From the NCBI RefSeq assembly GCF_014655715.1, contig NZ_BNBM01000002.1:496001-560000 (forward strand): 64,000 bases of DNA. Direction: 5' to 3'. This DNA comes from Streptomyces lanatus. Its GTDB lineage: Bacteria; Actinomycetota; Actinomycetes; Streptomycetales; Streptomycetaceae. The position numbers and the translations under genes were made by a program. The notes below the pieces were generated by a model. The model was not told the origin of the DNA, ran no database searches, and was given only the letters and a program-made list of their open reading frames with translations. Below are positions 54,736 to 62,518 of the stretch, in pieces. How positions within the stretch are numbered: position 1 is the first letter of the stretch; each line of letters starts with the position of its first letter.

Positions 54736-55583
54736 CCGCCATGACCACGACCACCCTGGCCAAGGCCGACGTCGTCATCGCCGACGACGAGCGGCCCCGC
54801 AAACGCCGCCGCCGGCTCGCCCCCGGCAAGCGCCTGCCCGCCGCACGGCTCGCCGGACCCCTGCTGGTGCTCGCCCTGTGGGCCGTCGCCTCCGCCGCCG
54901 AGGCACTCGACCCCGCCGCGATCCCGGCGCCCTGGACGGTGGTGGAGACCGGCGCCCAGCTGTGGACCGACGGGACGCTGGTCACCGACATCCTCACCTC
55001 GCTCCAGCGGGCCACGTCCGGCTTCGCGATCGGACTGACCGCCGGTGTCGTGCTGGCCCTGGCCTCCGGGCTCACCCGCACCGGGGAGGCGCTGATCGAC
55101 GGCACGGTCAATCTCAACCGGGCCATCCCGACGCTCGGTCTGATCCCGCTGTTCATCCTGTGGCTGGGCATCGGCGAGACCTTCAAGGTCGCGATCATCG
55201 CCATCGTCGTCTACATCCCGATCTACCTCAACACACATGCCGCGCTGTCCGGCATCGACAACCGGTTCGTCGAACTCGCCGAGGTGCAGGGCCTGTCGAG
55301 GCTGCGCTTCATCCGGGAGATCGTCATCCCCGGCGCGCTGCCCGGGTTCTTCGTGGGACTCCGGCTCGGTGTGACCGGCTCCTGGCTGGGCCTGGTGGTC
55401 CTGGAGCAGATCAACGCCACCAGCGGTCTCGGCTACATGATGTTCCAGGCCACGAACTACGGCCAGTCCGACGTCATCCTCGTCGGTCTGGTGGTGTACG
55501 GCGTCTTCGGCCTCGTCTCCGACAGCACGGTCCGTCTCATCGAACGGAGGGTGCTGTCGTGGCGCCGCACACTGAGCAGCTGA
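54732..55583 (+). CDS. ABC transporter permease (SsuC/TauC type)
   Basis: This 283-residue membrane protein has about six spans. The EAA-type loop is VELAEVQGLSRLRFIREIVIPGALP, which contacts the ATPase. The early hydrophilic segment is basic (RKRRRRLAPGKR). GTG at 54732 overlaps the previous stop; ATG at 54741 is also possible. It completes the sulfonate importer. Confidence 0.9.
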   Translation: MTAMTTTTLAKADVVIADDERPRKRRRRLAPGKRLPAARLAGPLLVLALWAVASAAEALDPAAIPAPWTVVETGAQLWTDGTLVTDILTSLQRATSGFAIGLTAGVVLALASGLTRTGEALIDGTVNLNRAIPTLGLIPLFILWLGIGETFKVAIIAIVVYIPIYLNTHAALSGIDNRFVELAEVQGLSRLRFIREIVIPGALPGFFVGLRLGVTGSWLGLVVLEQINATSGLGYMMFQATNYGQSDVILVGLVVYGVFGLVSDSTVRLIERRVLSWRRTLSS

Positions 55584-56275
55584 CCCGTCCCGCCGTCCGG
55601 CTGCGGGGGCTGACACGGTCGTTCGACGGTCGTGTCGTGCTCGACGGCATCGACCTGGACATCCCCGCCGGCCAGTTCGTGGCCTTGCTCGGGCACAGCG
55701 GCTCCGGCAAGAGCACGCTGCTGCGGGCCGTCGCGGGCCTCGACCACGAGGTGGTCGGCGGCGGGGAGCTCATCGCGCCGGAGCGGGTGTCCGTGGTGTT
55801 CCAGGACTCTCGGCTGCTGCCGTGGCGCCGGGTCCTGGACAACGTACTCCTCGGGCTGGACGGCGAGGACGCGGCGGGGCGGGGCCGTGAGGCGTTGGCC
55901 GAGGTGGGGCTGGCGGGGCGTGAGCGGGCCTGGCCGAGTGAGCTGTCCGGTGGGGAGCAGCAGCGGGCGGCGCTGGCACGGTCGCTGGTCCGTGAGCCCG
56001 AACTTCTGCTGGCGGATGAGCCGTTCGGGGCGCTGGATGCTCTGACCCGGATCAAGATGCACAACCTGTTGCGGGAGTTGTGGGAACGGCACCGGCCCTC
56101 CGTGCTGCTGGTCACCCATGACGTGGACGAGGCGATCGTGCTCGCCGATCGGGTGCTGGTGCTGGAGGAGGGGCGGATCGGGGTCGATCTGGCCATCGAG
56201 CGTGATGCGCGTGCGCGTGGCGAGTATCGGGGGCGGTTGCTGGCGGCGTTGGGGGTGACCGAGGACGTTCGGTGA
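55559..56275 (+). CDS. ABC transporter ATP-binding protein (SsuB type)
   Basis: This 238-residue ATPase has Walker A LLGHSGSGKSTLLRAVAG, Q-loop VFQDSRLLPWRRV, signature LSGGEQQRAALARSL, and Walker B LLLADEPFGALDA followed by the H-loop THDVDEAI. LLPWRRV is typical of the nitrate/sulfonate/taurine group. GTG at 55559 overlaps the permease end and has GGAGGG 8 bases upstream. Confidence 0.92.
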   Translation: MAPHTEQLTRPAVRLRGLTRSFDGRVVLDGIDLDIPAGQFVALLGHSGSGKSTLLRAVAGLDHEVVGGGELIAPERVSVVFQDSRLLPWRRVLDNVLLGLDGEDAAGRGREALAEVGLAGRERAWPSELSGGEQQRAALARSLVREPELLLADEPFGALDALTRIKMHNLLRELWERHRPSVLLVTHDVDEAIVLADRVLVLEEGRIGVDLAIERDARARGEYRGRLLAALGVTEDVR

Positions 56276-56288
56276 CCGTCGGGTGGGT

Positions 56289-56450
56289 CTCGCCCCCGCC
56301 GCCCCTACCCGTCCCATCCCTGGGGGCTGGGCCCCCAGACCCCCGCTGCCGGCCCTGAAGGGCCTCGTCGTCAAACGCCGGACGGGCTGAAAAGCCTCAC
56401 CCGCCGGACGGGCTGAAAGACAACCAACGCCGCGCGGGCTCAAAAACAAC
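56289..56450. repeat. Streptomyces dispersed intergenic repeat, copy B (long composite)
   Basis: It starts CTCGCCCCCGCCGCCCCTAC like copy A, holds the hairpin CTGGGGGC/GCCCCCAG (56320-56338), continues with CCGCTGCCGGCCCTGAAG, and then three CGCCGGACGGGCTGAAA-like units, the last degenerate. It fills the gap between the ATPase and the monooxygenase genes, so it sits within the sulfur operon. Confidence 0.85.
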
Positions 56451-56462
56451 CAAGGACACCGC

Positions 56463-57803
56463 ATGCCCAGACAGCTCCACCTCAACGCCTTCCTCATGAA
56501 CACCGGCCACCACGAAGCCTCCTGGCGGCTCCCCGAGAGTGACCCCTACGCGCACGTCGACCTGGCCCACTACGTCCACCTCGCCCGCGTCGCCGAGCGC
56601 GGTACCTTCGACTCGCTCTTCCTCGCCGACGGCCCCCAGCTGTGGAACAACCTCGCGCAGCGGCCCGCCGGTGCCCTGGAGCCGTTGACGCTGTTGACCG
56701 CGCTGGCGACGGCCACCGAGCACATCGGGCTGATCGCGACCGCGTCGACCTCCTACAACTCCCCCTACAACCTGGCCCGCAGGTTCGCCTCGCTCGACAT
56801 CGTCAGCGGTGGCCGGGCGGGCTGGAACATCGTGACGACCGCCGGTGCCGAGGCCGCCCGGAACTTCGGGCTCGACGCGGAGCCCGCGCACGCCGAGCGG
56901 TACGCCCGGGCCGGCGAGTTCCTGGACGTCGCCTTCAAGCTCTGGGACAGCTGGGAGGACGACGCGATCGTCGCCGACAAGGCGGCCGGGGTGTGGGGTG
57001 ACGACGCCAGGATCCATCCGCCCCGGCACCGGGGGACGTACTTCCAGGTCGAGGGCGCTCTCAACGTCCCCCGCTCACCGCAGGGTTACCCGCTGCTCGT
57101 GCAGGCCGGGTCGAGCGAGGACGGCAAGCGCTTCGCCGCGCGCTACGCGGAGGCGGTGTTCACCGCGCAGCAGACGATTGAGGACGCGCGGGCCTTCTAC
57201 GCCGACCTCAAGGCGCGTACGTCGGCGGCCGGTCGCGACCCCGGGCACATCAAGGTGCTGCCCGGCATCGTGCCGGTGATCGGTTCGACGGAGGCGGAGG
57301 CACGGGAGCTGGAGCGGACGCTGGAGGAGCACATCGTGTACGCGCACGGTGTGGGCCGTCTGGAGTCGCTGCTGCATCTTCCGTCCGGTGCACTGGAGTT
57401 GGACGCCCCGCTCCCCGACGATCTGCCGTCCGAGGATGCCATCGAGGGCGCCAAGAGCCGCTACACGCTCGTCGTCGAACTCGCCCGGCGTGAGCGGCTC
57501 ACCGTCCGGGAGCTCATCGGACGGCTGGGCGGCGGGCGCGGTCACCTCACCTTCGCCGGTACGCCCGAGCAGGTCGCCGACGCCATCGAGACCTGGTTCA
57601 CACAGAGCGCCGCCGACGGCTTCAACATCATGCCGCCGGTGCTCCCCTCCGGCCTCGACGCCTTCGTCGACCACGTCGTCCCGATCCTGCGCGCCCGCGG
57701 CCTGCTGCGCGCCGAGTACGGCCCCCGCACCACCCTGCGCGAGCGCTACGGCCTCCCGCGCCCCGCCAACCAGTACACCACCCGCGAGAACGCCCTCGTC
57801 TGA
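56463..57803 (+). CDS. LLM-class flavin-dependent monooxygenase (NtaA/SnaA/DszA type)
   Basis: This 446-residue enzyme has the opening QLHLNAFLMNTGHHEASWR, a FMN-site segment (LFLADGPQLW), and TASTSYNSPYNLARRFASLD, then SGGRAGWNIVTTAG, all characteristic of the two-component FMNH2-dependent monooxygenase group. Members open C-S or C-N bonds (dibenzothiophene sulfone, dimethylsulfide, NTA). In this cluster a desulfurising role is likely. No flavin reductase gene is near, so reduced flavin must come from elsewhere. Confidence 0.9.
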   Translation: MPRQLHLNAFLMNTGHHEASWRLPESDPYAHVDLAHYVHLARVAERGTFDSLFLADGPQLWNNLAQRPAGALEPLTLLTALATATEHIGLIATASTSYNSPYNLARRFASLDIVSGGRAGWNIVTTAGAEAARNFGLDAEPAHAERYARAGEFLDVAFKLWDSWEDDAIVADKAAGVWGDDARIHPPRHRGTYFQVEGALNVPRSPQGYPLLVQAGSSEDGKRFAARYAEAVFTAQQTIEDARAFYADLKARTSAAGRDPGHIKVLPGIVPVIGSTEAEARELERTLEEHIVYAHGVGRLESLLHLPSGALELDAPLPDDLPSEDAIEGAKSRYTLVVELARRERLTVRELIGRLGGGRGHLTFAGTPEQVADAIETWFTQSAADGFNIMPPVLPSGLDAFVDHVVPILRARGLLRAEYGPRTTLRERYGLPRPANQYTTRENALV

Positions 57804-57815
57804 AAGGACCCCTCC

Positions 57816-58712
57816 ATGTCCCCCATCGAGATCCAGAAGGTCACCGCGCACATCGGCGCCCGCGTGTCCGGCGTCGACATCGACCGGCCGCTCGGCTCCG
57901 ACACGGTCGCCGCCCTGCGCGAGGCCCTCAACGTCCACAAGGCGCTCGTCTTCGACGACGTGAACCTGGACGACCAGAGCCAGCAGGCCTTCGTCCGGCA
58001 CTTCGGCGACGTCACCACCGCCCACCCGACGGTCTCCTCCATCGCCGGCACCCCCAATGTGCTGCCCGTCGACAGCGAGCGCGGACGCGCCGCCAACCAC
58101 TGGCACACCGACGTCACGTTCGTCCTCAACCCTCCGCAGGCCACCACGCTGCGCTCGATCACGATCCCGCCGTACGGCGGCGAGACCCTGATCGCCAGCT
58201 CGGCGGCGGCCTACCGCCAGCTGCCCGAGCCGCTGCGGCAGCTGGCCGACACCCTGTGGGCGGAGCACACCAACGACTACGACTACGCAGTGGCGGACGA
58301 GGAGGTCGACGAGCAGCAGGCCGCCAACCGCGCCGAGTTCACGGCGATCAAGTACCGCACGGTCCACCCGGTGGTCCGCGTGCACCCGCTGACCGGGGAG
58401 CGGGGCCTGTACATCGGCGGGTTCGCGCAGCGGATCGTGGGGCTGTCGCCGGGTGAGTCCCGCAAGATCCTCGACCTGCTCCAGGCGTATGTCACCCGGC
58501 CGGAGAACATCCTGCGGCACCGCTGGTCCGAGAACCAGCTGGTCGTCTTCGACAACCGCATCACCCAGCACTACGCCATCGACAACTACGACGGTTTGCC
58601 GCGCCGGCTGCACCGGGTGACCGTCGCGGGTGACGTGCCCGTGGGCATCGAGGGCAAGGAGAGCTACTCGATCGAGGGTGACGCGTCGCACTACACACCG
58701 GTCGCGGCGTGA
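57816..58712 (+). CDS. TauD/TfdA family Fe(II)/2-oxoglutarate dioxygenase
   Basis: This 298-residue enzyme has the iron ligands His97 and Asp99 in NHWHTDVTF and a distal His in NRITQHYAIDNYD. The 2-oxoglutarate-binding Arg is in RRLHRVT. It resembles TauD (taurine) and AtsK (alkyl sulfates), which release sulfite or sulfate for cysteine synthesis. It lies 12 bp after the monooxygenase, clearly co-transcribed. The exact substrate is not readable from sequence. Confidence 0.92.
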   Translation: MSPIEIQKVTAHIGARVSGVDIDRPLGSDTVAALREALNVHKALVFDDVNLDDQSQQAFVRHFGDVTTAHPTVSSIAGTPNVLPVDSERGRAANHWHTDVTFVLNPPQATTLRSITIPPYGGETLIASSAAAYRQLPEPLRQLADTLWAEHTNDYDYAVADEEVDEQQAANRAEFTAIKYRTVHPVVRVHPLTGERGLYIGGFAQRIVGLSPGESRKILDLLQAYVTRPENILRHRWSENQLVVFDNRITQHYAIDNYDGLPRRLHRVTVAGDVPVGIEGKESYSIEGDASHYTPVAA

Positions 58713-58750
58713 CGGTGGGGTCACCTACAGTGCGGCGACTGTCCGCATAG

Positions 58751-58786
58751 TGGGCAGCCTCTCCTTCTGAGCGGGGAGGCTGCCCA
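58751..58786 (+). terminator. Hairpin terminator after the sulfur operon
   Basis: TGGGCAGCCTCTCC pairs with GGGGAGGCTGCCCA (one G-T pair) around 8 bases, 38 bp after the dioxygenase stop. Confidence 0.8.
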
Positions 58787-58842
58787 GACTGTGGGCGTTT
58801 TTGCCCTCGCACGCCCTCTCACGCACTGGACGAGCCGCGCCC

Positions 58843-60234
58843 ATGCAGAACAGCACCACCACGGAGACGCCCGCGAAGGCGGACGACGTCTCCCTCTCCC
58901 ACGGCCTCAAACAGCGCCACCTGTCGATGATCGCCCTCGGCGGTGTCATCGGGGCGGGTCTGTTCGTCGGCTCCGGCGCCGGGATCGCCGCCGCCGGGCC
59001 CTCGATCGTCGTCGCCTACGTCGTCTCCGGCCTCCTCGTGATGCTGGTGATGCGGATGCTCGGCGAGATGTCGGCCGCGTATCCCTCCTCCGGTTCCTTC
59101 TCCGCGCACGCCGAGAAGGCGATCGGCCCCTGGGCGGGCTTCACCGCCGGCTGGTCCTTCTGGGTCCTGCTCTGCACGGCCGTCGGCCTGGAGGGCATCG
59201 GCGCCGCGAAGATCGTCACGACCTGGCTGCCGCACACCCCCGAGTGGGCCTGGGTGGCCCTGTTCATGGTGGTGTTCTGCGGCGCGAACCTGGCCGCCGT
59301 GAAGAACTTCGGTGAGTTCGAGTTCTGGTTCGCCGCACTGAAGGTCGGTGCGATCAGCCTCTTCCTCGTCCTGGGCGGCCTGGCCATCGCGGGCGTCCTG
59401 CCGGGCACGGACGCACCGGGCACCGCGAATCTCACCGGCGCGGGCGGCTTCCTCCCCAACGGCACCGAGGGCCTGATCATCGGCCTACTCGCGTCCGTCT
59501 TCGCCTACGGCGGCATGGAGACGGTCACCATCGCGGCCGCCGAGTCGGAGAACCCGGTCAGCGGCGTGGCCAGCGCGGTGCGCACCGCCATGTGGCGCAT
59601 CGCCCTCTTCTACATCGGCTCGATGGCGGTCGTCGTCACCCTCGTCCCCTGGGACTCCAAGGAGGTCGTCGAGATGGGCCCGTACGTCGCCGCCCTCGAC
59701 CACCTGGGCATCCCCGCCGCAGGCCAGCTGATGAACGTCGTGGTCCTGGTCGCCCTGCTCAGCGCCATGAACGCCAACATCTACGGCTCCTCACGCATCG
59801 CCTACTCCCTCGTCCAGCGCGGCCAGGGCCCCGCGACACTGGGCCGCGTCTCGGGCGGCGTCCCGAGGATCGCGGTCCTCGCGTCGTCGGTCTTCGGCTT
59901 CATATGCGTGGTCCTGTCCTACTGGCGCCCCGACGACGTCTTCCCCTGGCTCCTGAACATGATCGGCGCGGTCATCCTCGTCGTCTGGATCTTCATCGCC
60001 GTCTCCCAACTGCGCCTCAGGCGCCGCCTGGAACGCGAGTCCCCCGAGAAGCTCGTCGTCCGCATGTGGGCGTTCCCGGTGCTGACCTGGGTCGCACTGG
60101 CGGGCATGGCGGCGATCTTCGTCCTGATGGCCCGGGAGCCGGACACTCGGGTGCAGTTGTACTCGACGGGCGGGATGACCCTGGTCCTGGCGGTCGTCGG
60201 ATATGCATGGCAGCGGGCGCGCGCCAAGGCCTGA
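58843..60234 (+). CDS. Amino acid permease (APC family)
   Basis: This 463-residue membrane protein has about 12 spans. It shares the motifs [21 protein letters not shown] and [21 protein letters not shown] with the permease at 46.8 kb, so the two are paralogues. It is closest in type to GABA or aromatic amino acid permeases. I chose ATG at 58843; a TTG at 58801 is in frame. It lies after the sulfur operon terminator and ends in a terminator of its own, so it is probably an independent unit. Confidence 0.92.
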   Translation: MQNSTTTETPAKADDVSLSHGLKQRHLSMIALGGVIGAGLFVGSGAGIAAAGPSIVVAYVVSGLLVMLVMRMLGEMSAAYPSSGSFSAHAEKAIGPWAGFTAGWSFWVLLCTAVGLEGIGAAKIVTTWLPHTPEWAWVALFMVVFCGANLAAVKNFGEFEFWFAALKVGAISLFLVLGGLAIAGVLPGTDAPGTANLTGAGGFLPNGTEGLIIGLLASVFAYGGMETVTIAAAESENPVSGVASAVRTAMWRIALFYIGSMAVVVTLVPWDSKEVVEMGPYVAALDHLGIPAAGQLMNVVVLVALLSAMNANIYGSSRIAYSLVQRGQGPATLGRVSGGVPRIAVLASSVFGFICVVLSYWRPDDVFPWLLNMIGAVILVVWIFIAVSQLRLRRRLERESPEKLVVRMWAFPVLTWVALAGMAAIFVLMAREPDTRVQLYSTGGMTLVLAVVGYAWQRARAKA

Positions 60235-60252
60235 CCCGCACCTCACCGCGAG

Positions 60253-60285
60253 AAAGCCCCCGTGTGATCCACACGGGGGCTTTTT
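60253..60285. terminator. Strong intrinsic terminator with T-run
   Basis: AAAGCCCCCGTGTG pairs perfectly with CACACGGGGGCTTT, followed by more T. It is 18 bp after the permease stop. Confidence 0.95.
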
Positions 60286-60300
60286 GCTGTTAGCTTGTTG

Positions 60301-60317
60301 TTGCAAGCTACTTGCAA
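60301..60317 (+). promoter_or_regulatory. Nur-type operator in the sodF promoter
   Basis: TTGCAA, five bases, TTGCAA is an exact match to the Nur box reported for S. coelicolor (tTGCaa-N5-ttGCAA). It lies 24 bp upstream of the sodF ATG. Nur with nickel represses sodF so that the nickel SOD is used when nickel is available. Confidence 0.8.
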
Positions 60318-60340
60318 TAAGAGCTCTGAGGGGACCCTTC

Positions 60341-60982
60341 ATGTCCGTCTACACACTCCCGGAACTGCCCTACGACTACTCCGCGCTCGCGCCCGTGATC
60401 AGCCCCGAGATCATCGAGCTGCATCACGACAAGCACCACGCGGCCTATGTGAAGGGCGCCAACGACACGTTGGAGCAGTTGGCCGAGGCGCGGGACAAGG
60501 AGTCGTGGGGGGCGATCAACGGGCTGGAGAAGAATCTGGCCTTTCATCTGTCGGGGCACATCCTGCACAGCATCTACTGGCAGAACATGACCGGTGACGG
60601 CGGTGGCGAGCCGCTCGCCACCGACGGTGTGGGGGAGCTGGCGGATGCCATCGCCGAGTCCTTCGGGTCCTTCGCTGGGTTCAAGGCGCAGCTCACCAAG
60701 GCCGCGGCGACCACGCAGGGGTCCGGGTGGGGTGTGCTGGCCTATGAGCCGCTGAGCGGGCGGCTGGTCGTCGAGCAGGTCTACGACCATCAGGGGAATG
60801 TCGGGCAGGGATCGACGCCGATCCTGGTGTTCGACGCCTGGGAGCACGCCTTCTACCTGCAGTACAAGAACCAGAAGGTCGACTTCATCGACGCCATGTG
60901 GGCCGTCGTCAACTGGCAGGACGTGGCCCGGCGTTACGAGGCCGCCAAGTCCCGTGCGGATGTCCTGCTGCTCGCTCCGTGA
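60341..60982 (+). CDS. sodF: Iron (Fe/Zn) superoxide dismutase
   Basis: This 213-residue cytoplasmic enzyme converts superoxide to peroxide and oxygen. The metal ligands are His28 (ELHHDKHH), His76 (ILHSIYW), and the Asp and His of DAWEHAFY. The length and start ([18 protein letters not shown]) match Streptomyces SodF. GAGGGG precedes the ATG. Control by nickel through the upstream Nur-type box is strongly suggested. Confidence 0.96.
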   Translation: MSVYTLPELPYDYSALAPVISPEIIELHHDKHHAAYVKGANDTLEQLAEARDKESWGAINGLEKNLAFHLSGHILHSIYWQNMTGDGGGEPLATDGVGELADAIAESFGSFAGFKAQLTKAAATTQGSGWGVLAYEPLSGRLVVEQVYDHQGNVGQGSTPILVFDAWEHAFYLQYKNQKVDFIDAMWAVVNWQDVARRYEAAKSRADVLLLAP

Positions 60983-61049
60983 ACCCGGCCCCCGAGCGTC
61001 CTGCCTCGTGATCGTCTTCTCAACCTTCACGCATGGCAGGCGGAATGAA

Positions 61050-61086
61050 GGAAGCCCCCGCGAGGACGTGACTCGCGGGGGCTTCC
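61050..61086. terminator. Bidirectional hairpin terminator, 15-bp stem
   Basis: GGAAGCCCCCGCGAG pairs perfectly with CTCGCGGGGGCTTCC around 7 bases. It lies between sodF and the convergent methyltransferase gene. Confidence 0.92.
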
Positions 61087-61102
61087 CATGTGCCGGACGG
61101 CG

Positions 61103-61882
61103 TCAGGGCTTGCGGCCCACCCCGCCGTGCTGGCCGATCGGGCGGGGCTCCTCGTCGGAGGGCTCGGGGCGCCAGAGCGGGACGGAGACGATGCCCGGCT
61201 CGACCAGGTCGAGGCCTTCGAAGAATGCCTCGATCTTGTCTACCGGGCGCAGGAAGTACGGGACGGCGCCGGTCTCGTTGTAGGCGTCCTGGGCGTTCTC
61301 GTAGGCCGGGTCGGTGCCTCGGGAGCCGTCGTTGACGCAGAGGTAGCTGCCGGAGGGCAGGCCGGCGAGGAGGCGGCGGACCAGGTCGCGGGCCTGGTCG
61401 TAGTCGGCGACATGGCCGAGGATGCCGCTGAGGATCAGGGCCGTGGGGCGGGAGAGGTCGAGGGTGCGGGAGGCCGCCTCCAGGATCTTCTCCGGCTCGT
61501 ACAGGCTCATGTCCTCGTACGCCGTCACACCCTCCGGCGTCGAGGTGAGCAGGGCGCGGGCGTGGGCCAGGACCAGCGGGTCGTTGTCGACGTAGACGAT
61601 CTTCGACTCGGGGGCGAGGCGCTGGGCGACCTCATGGGTGTTGTCGACGGTGGGCAGTCCGGTGCCGACGTCGAGGAACTGGCGTACGCCGCCCTCCGTC
61701 ACCAGATACCGGATGCTGCGGCCCAGGAAGGCGCGACTGCTGCGCGCGATCGTGACGATGCCGGGGAAGACGGCGGTGTACGCGTCGCCCGCCGCCTCGT
61801 CCACGGGGTAGTTGTCCTTGCCGCCCAGCCAGTAGTTCCAGATCCTGGCCGAGTGCGGTACCGAGGTGTCGATCTCCGTCAT
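61103..61882 (-). CDS. DUF574 family SAM-dependent methyltransferase
   Basis: This 259-residue protein opens with the family pattern PHSARIWNYWLGGKDNYPVD and has a Rossmann motif QFLDVGTGLPTVDNTHEVAQ. Streptomyces genomes carry many of these proteins, and few have known substrates. No regulator or substrate gene is adjacent. It lies just after the histidine phosphatase gene in the same direction. Confidence 0.92.
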   Translation of the reverse strand: MTEIDTSVPHSARIWNYWLGGKDNYPVDEAAGDAYTAVFPGIVTIARSSRAFLGRSIRYLVTEGGVRQFLDVGTGLPTVDNTHEVAQRLAPESKIVYVDNDPLVLAHARALLTSTPEGVTAYEDMSLYEPEKILEAASRTLDLSRPTALILSGILGHVADYDQARDLVRRLLAGLPSGSYLCVNDGSRGTDPAYENAQDAYNETGAVPYFLRPVDKIEAFFEGLDLVEPGIVSVPLWRPEPSDEEPRPIGQHGGVGRKP

Positions 61883-61894
61883 GTGCCCATGGTG

Positions 61895-62518
61895 CTACGC
61901 CGGGTCGGGCTCGCAGGGCACATTGAGGGAGAGAAGTGCGGCGGATCCGTCGGGGTTCATGAGGAGTTCGGTGATCGCCGCGTTGCGCAACCGGGGGAAC
62001 ACTCTGCGGTACTCCCCGGTCGGGATCGACAGCAGGGTGCACAGGACGAGACGGAGGAGGGTGTTGTGCGCGACCACCAGGACCCGCTCGCCGGAGTGGG
62101 CCGCGGCGATCCGGCGCAGGGCCGCGGCGCCTCGTTCGGCGGCGGACGACGGGTCCTCCGCCCTCGGGAAGGGGTTCGCCACCGGGTCCGTGCGGAACGC
62201 CTTCGCCGCCGCCGGGTCCTCGGCCGCGAACTCCGCGAGGGTACGGCCCTCCAGCACACCGAAGTCGCATTCGCGCAGGTCGGGTTCGCGGTGCGGGGTG
62301 AGGTCGAGGGCCCGGCAGGCCGGGTCGGCGGTGCGGACCGCGCGGGACACCGGTGAGGTCCAGATCGCGTCCACGGGGTGGGCGCCCGCCCAGCGGCCGA
62401 GGGCCTCGGCCTGGGCGCGGCCCGTGTCGGTGAGGGGCACGTCGCTCACTCCGGCGTAGCGGTTCTCGGCGTGCCAGACGGTCTGCCCGTGCCGGGCCAG
62501 CAGCAGTGTCGTCGTCAT
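61895..62518 (-). CDS. Histidine phosphatase family protein
   Basis: This 207-residue phosphatase has the RHG motif LLLARHGQTVWHAENRY, with the second His in VLVVAHNTLLRL. Conserved Arg and Glu lie in SPVSRAVRTA and DLRECDFGVLEG. It removes phosphate from small molecules or sugar phosphates. It overlaps the FGGY kinase gene by 4 bp, so it is translated with it. The long upstream frame belongs to an antisense reading of the kinase gene and was dropped. Confidence 0.92.
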   Translation of the reverse strand: MTTTLLLARHGQTVWHAENRYAGVSDVPLTDTGRAQAEALGRWAGAHPVDAIWTSPVSRAVRTADPACRALDLTPHREPDLRECDFGVLEGRTLAEFAAEDPAAAKAFRTDPVANPFPRAEDPSSAAERGAAALRRIAAAHSGERVLVVAHNTLLRLVLCTLLSIPTGEYRRVFPRLRNAAITELLMNPDGSAALLSLNVPCEPDPA

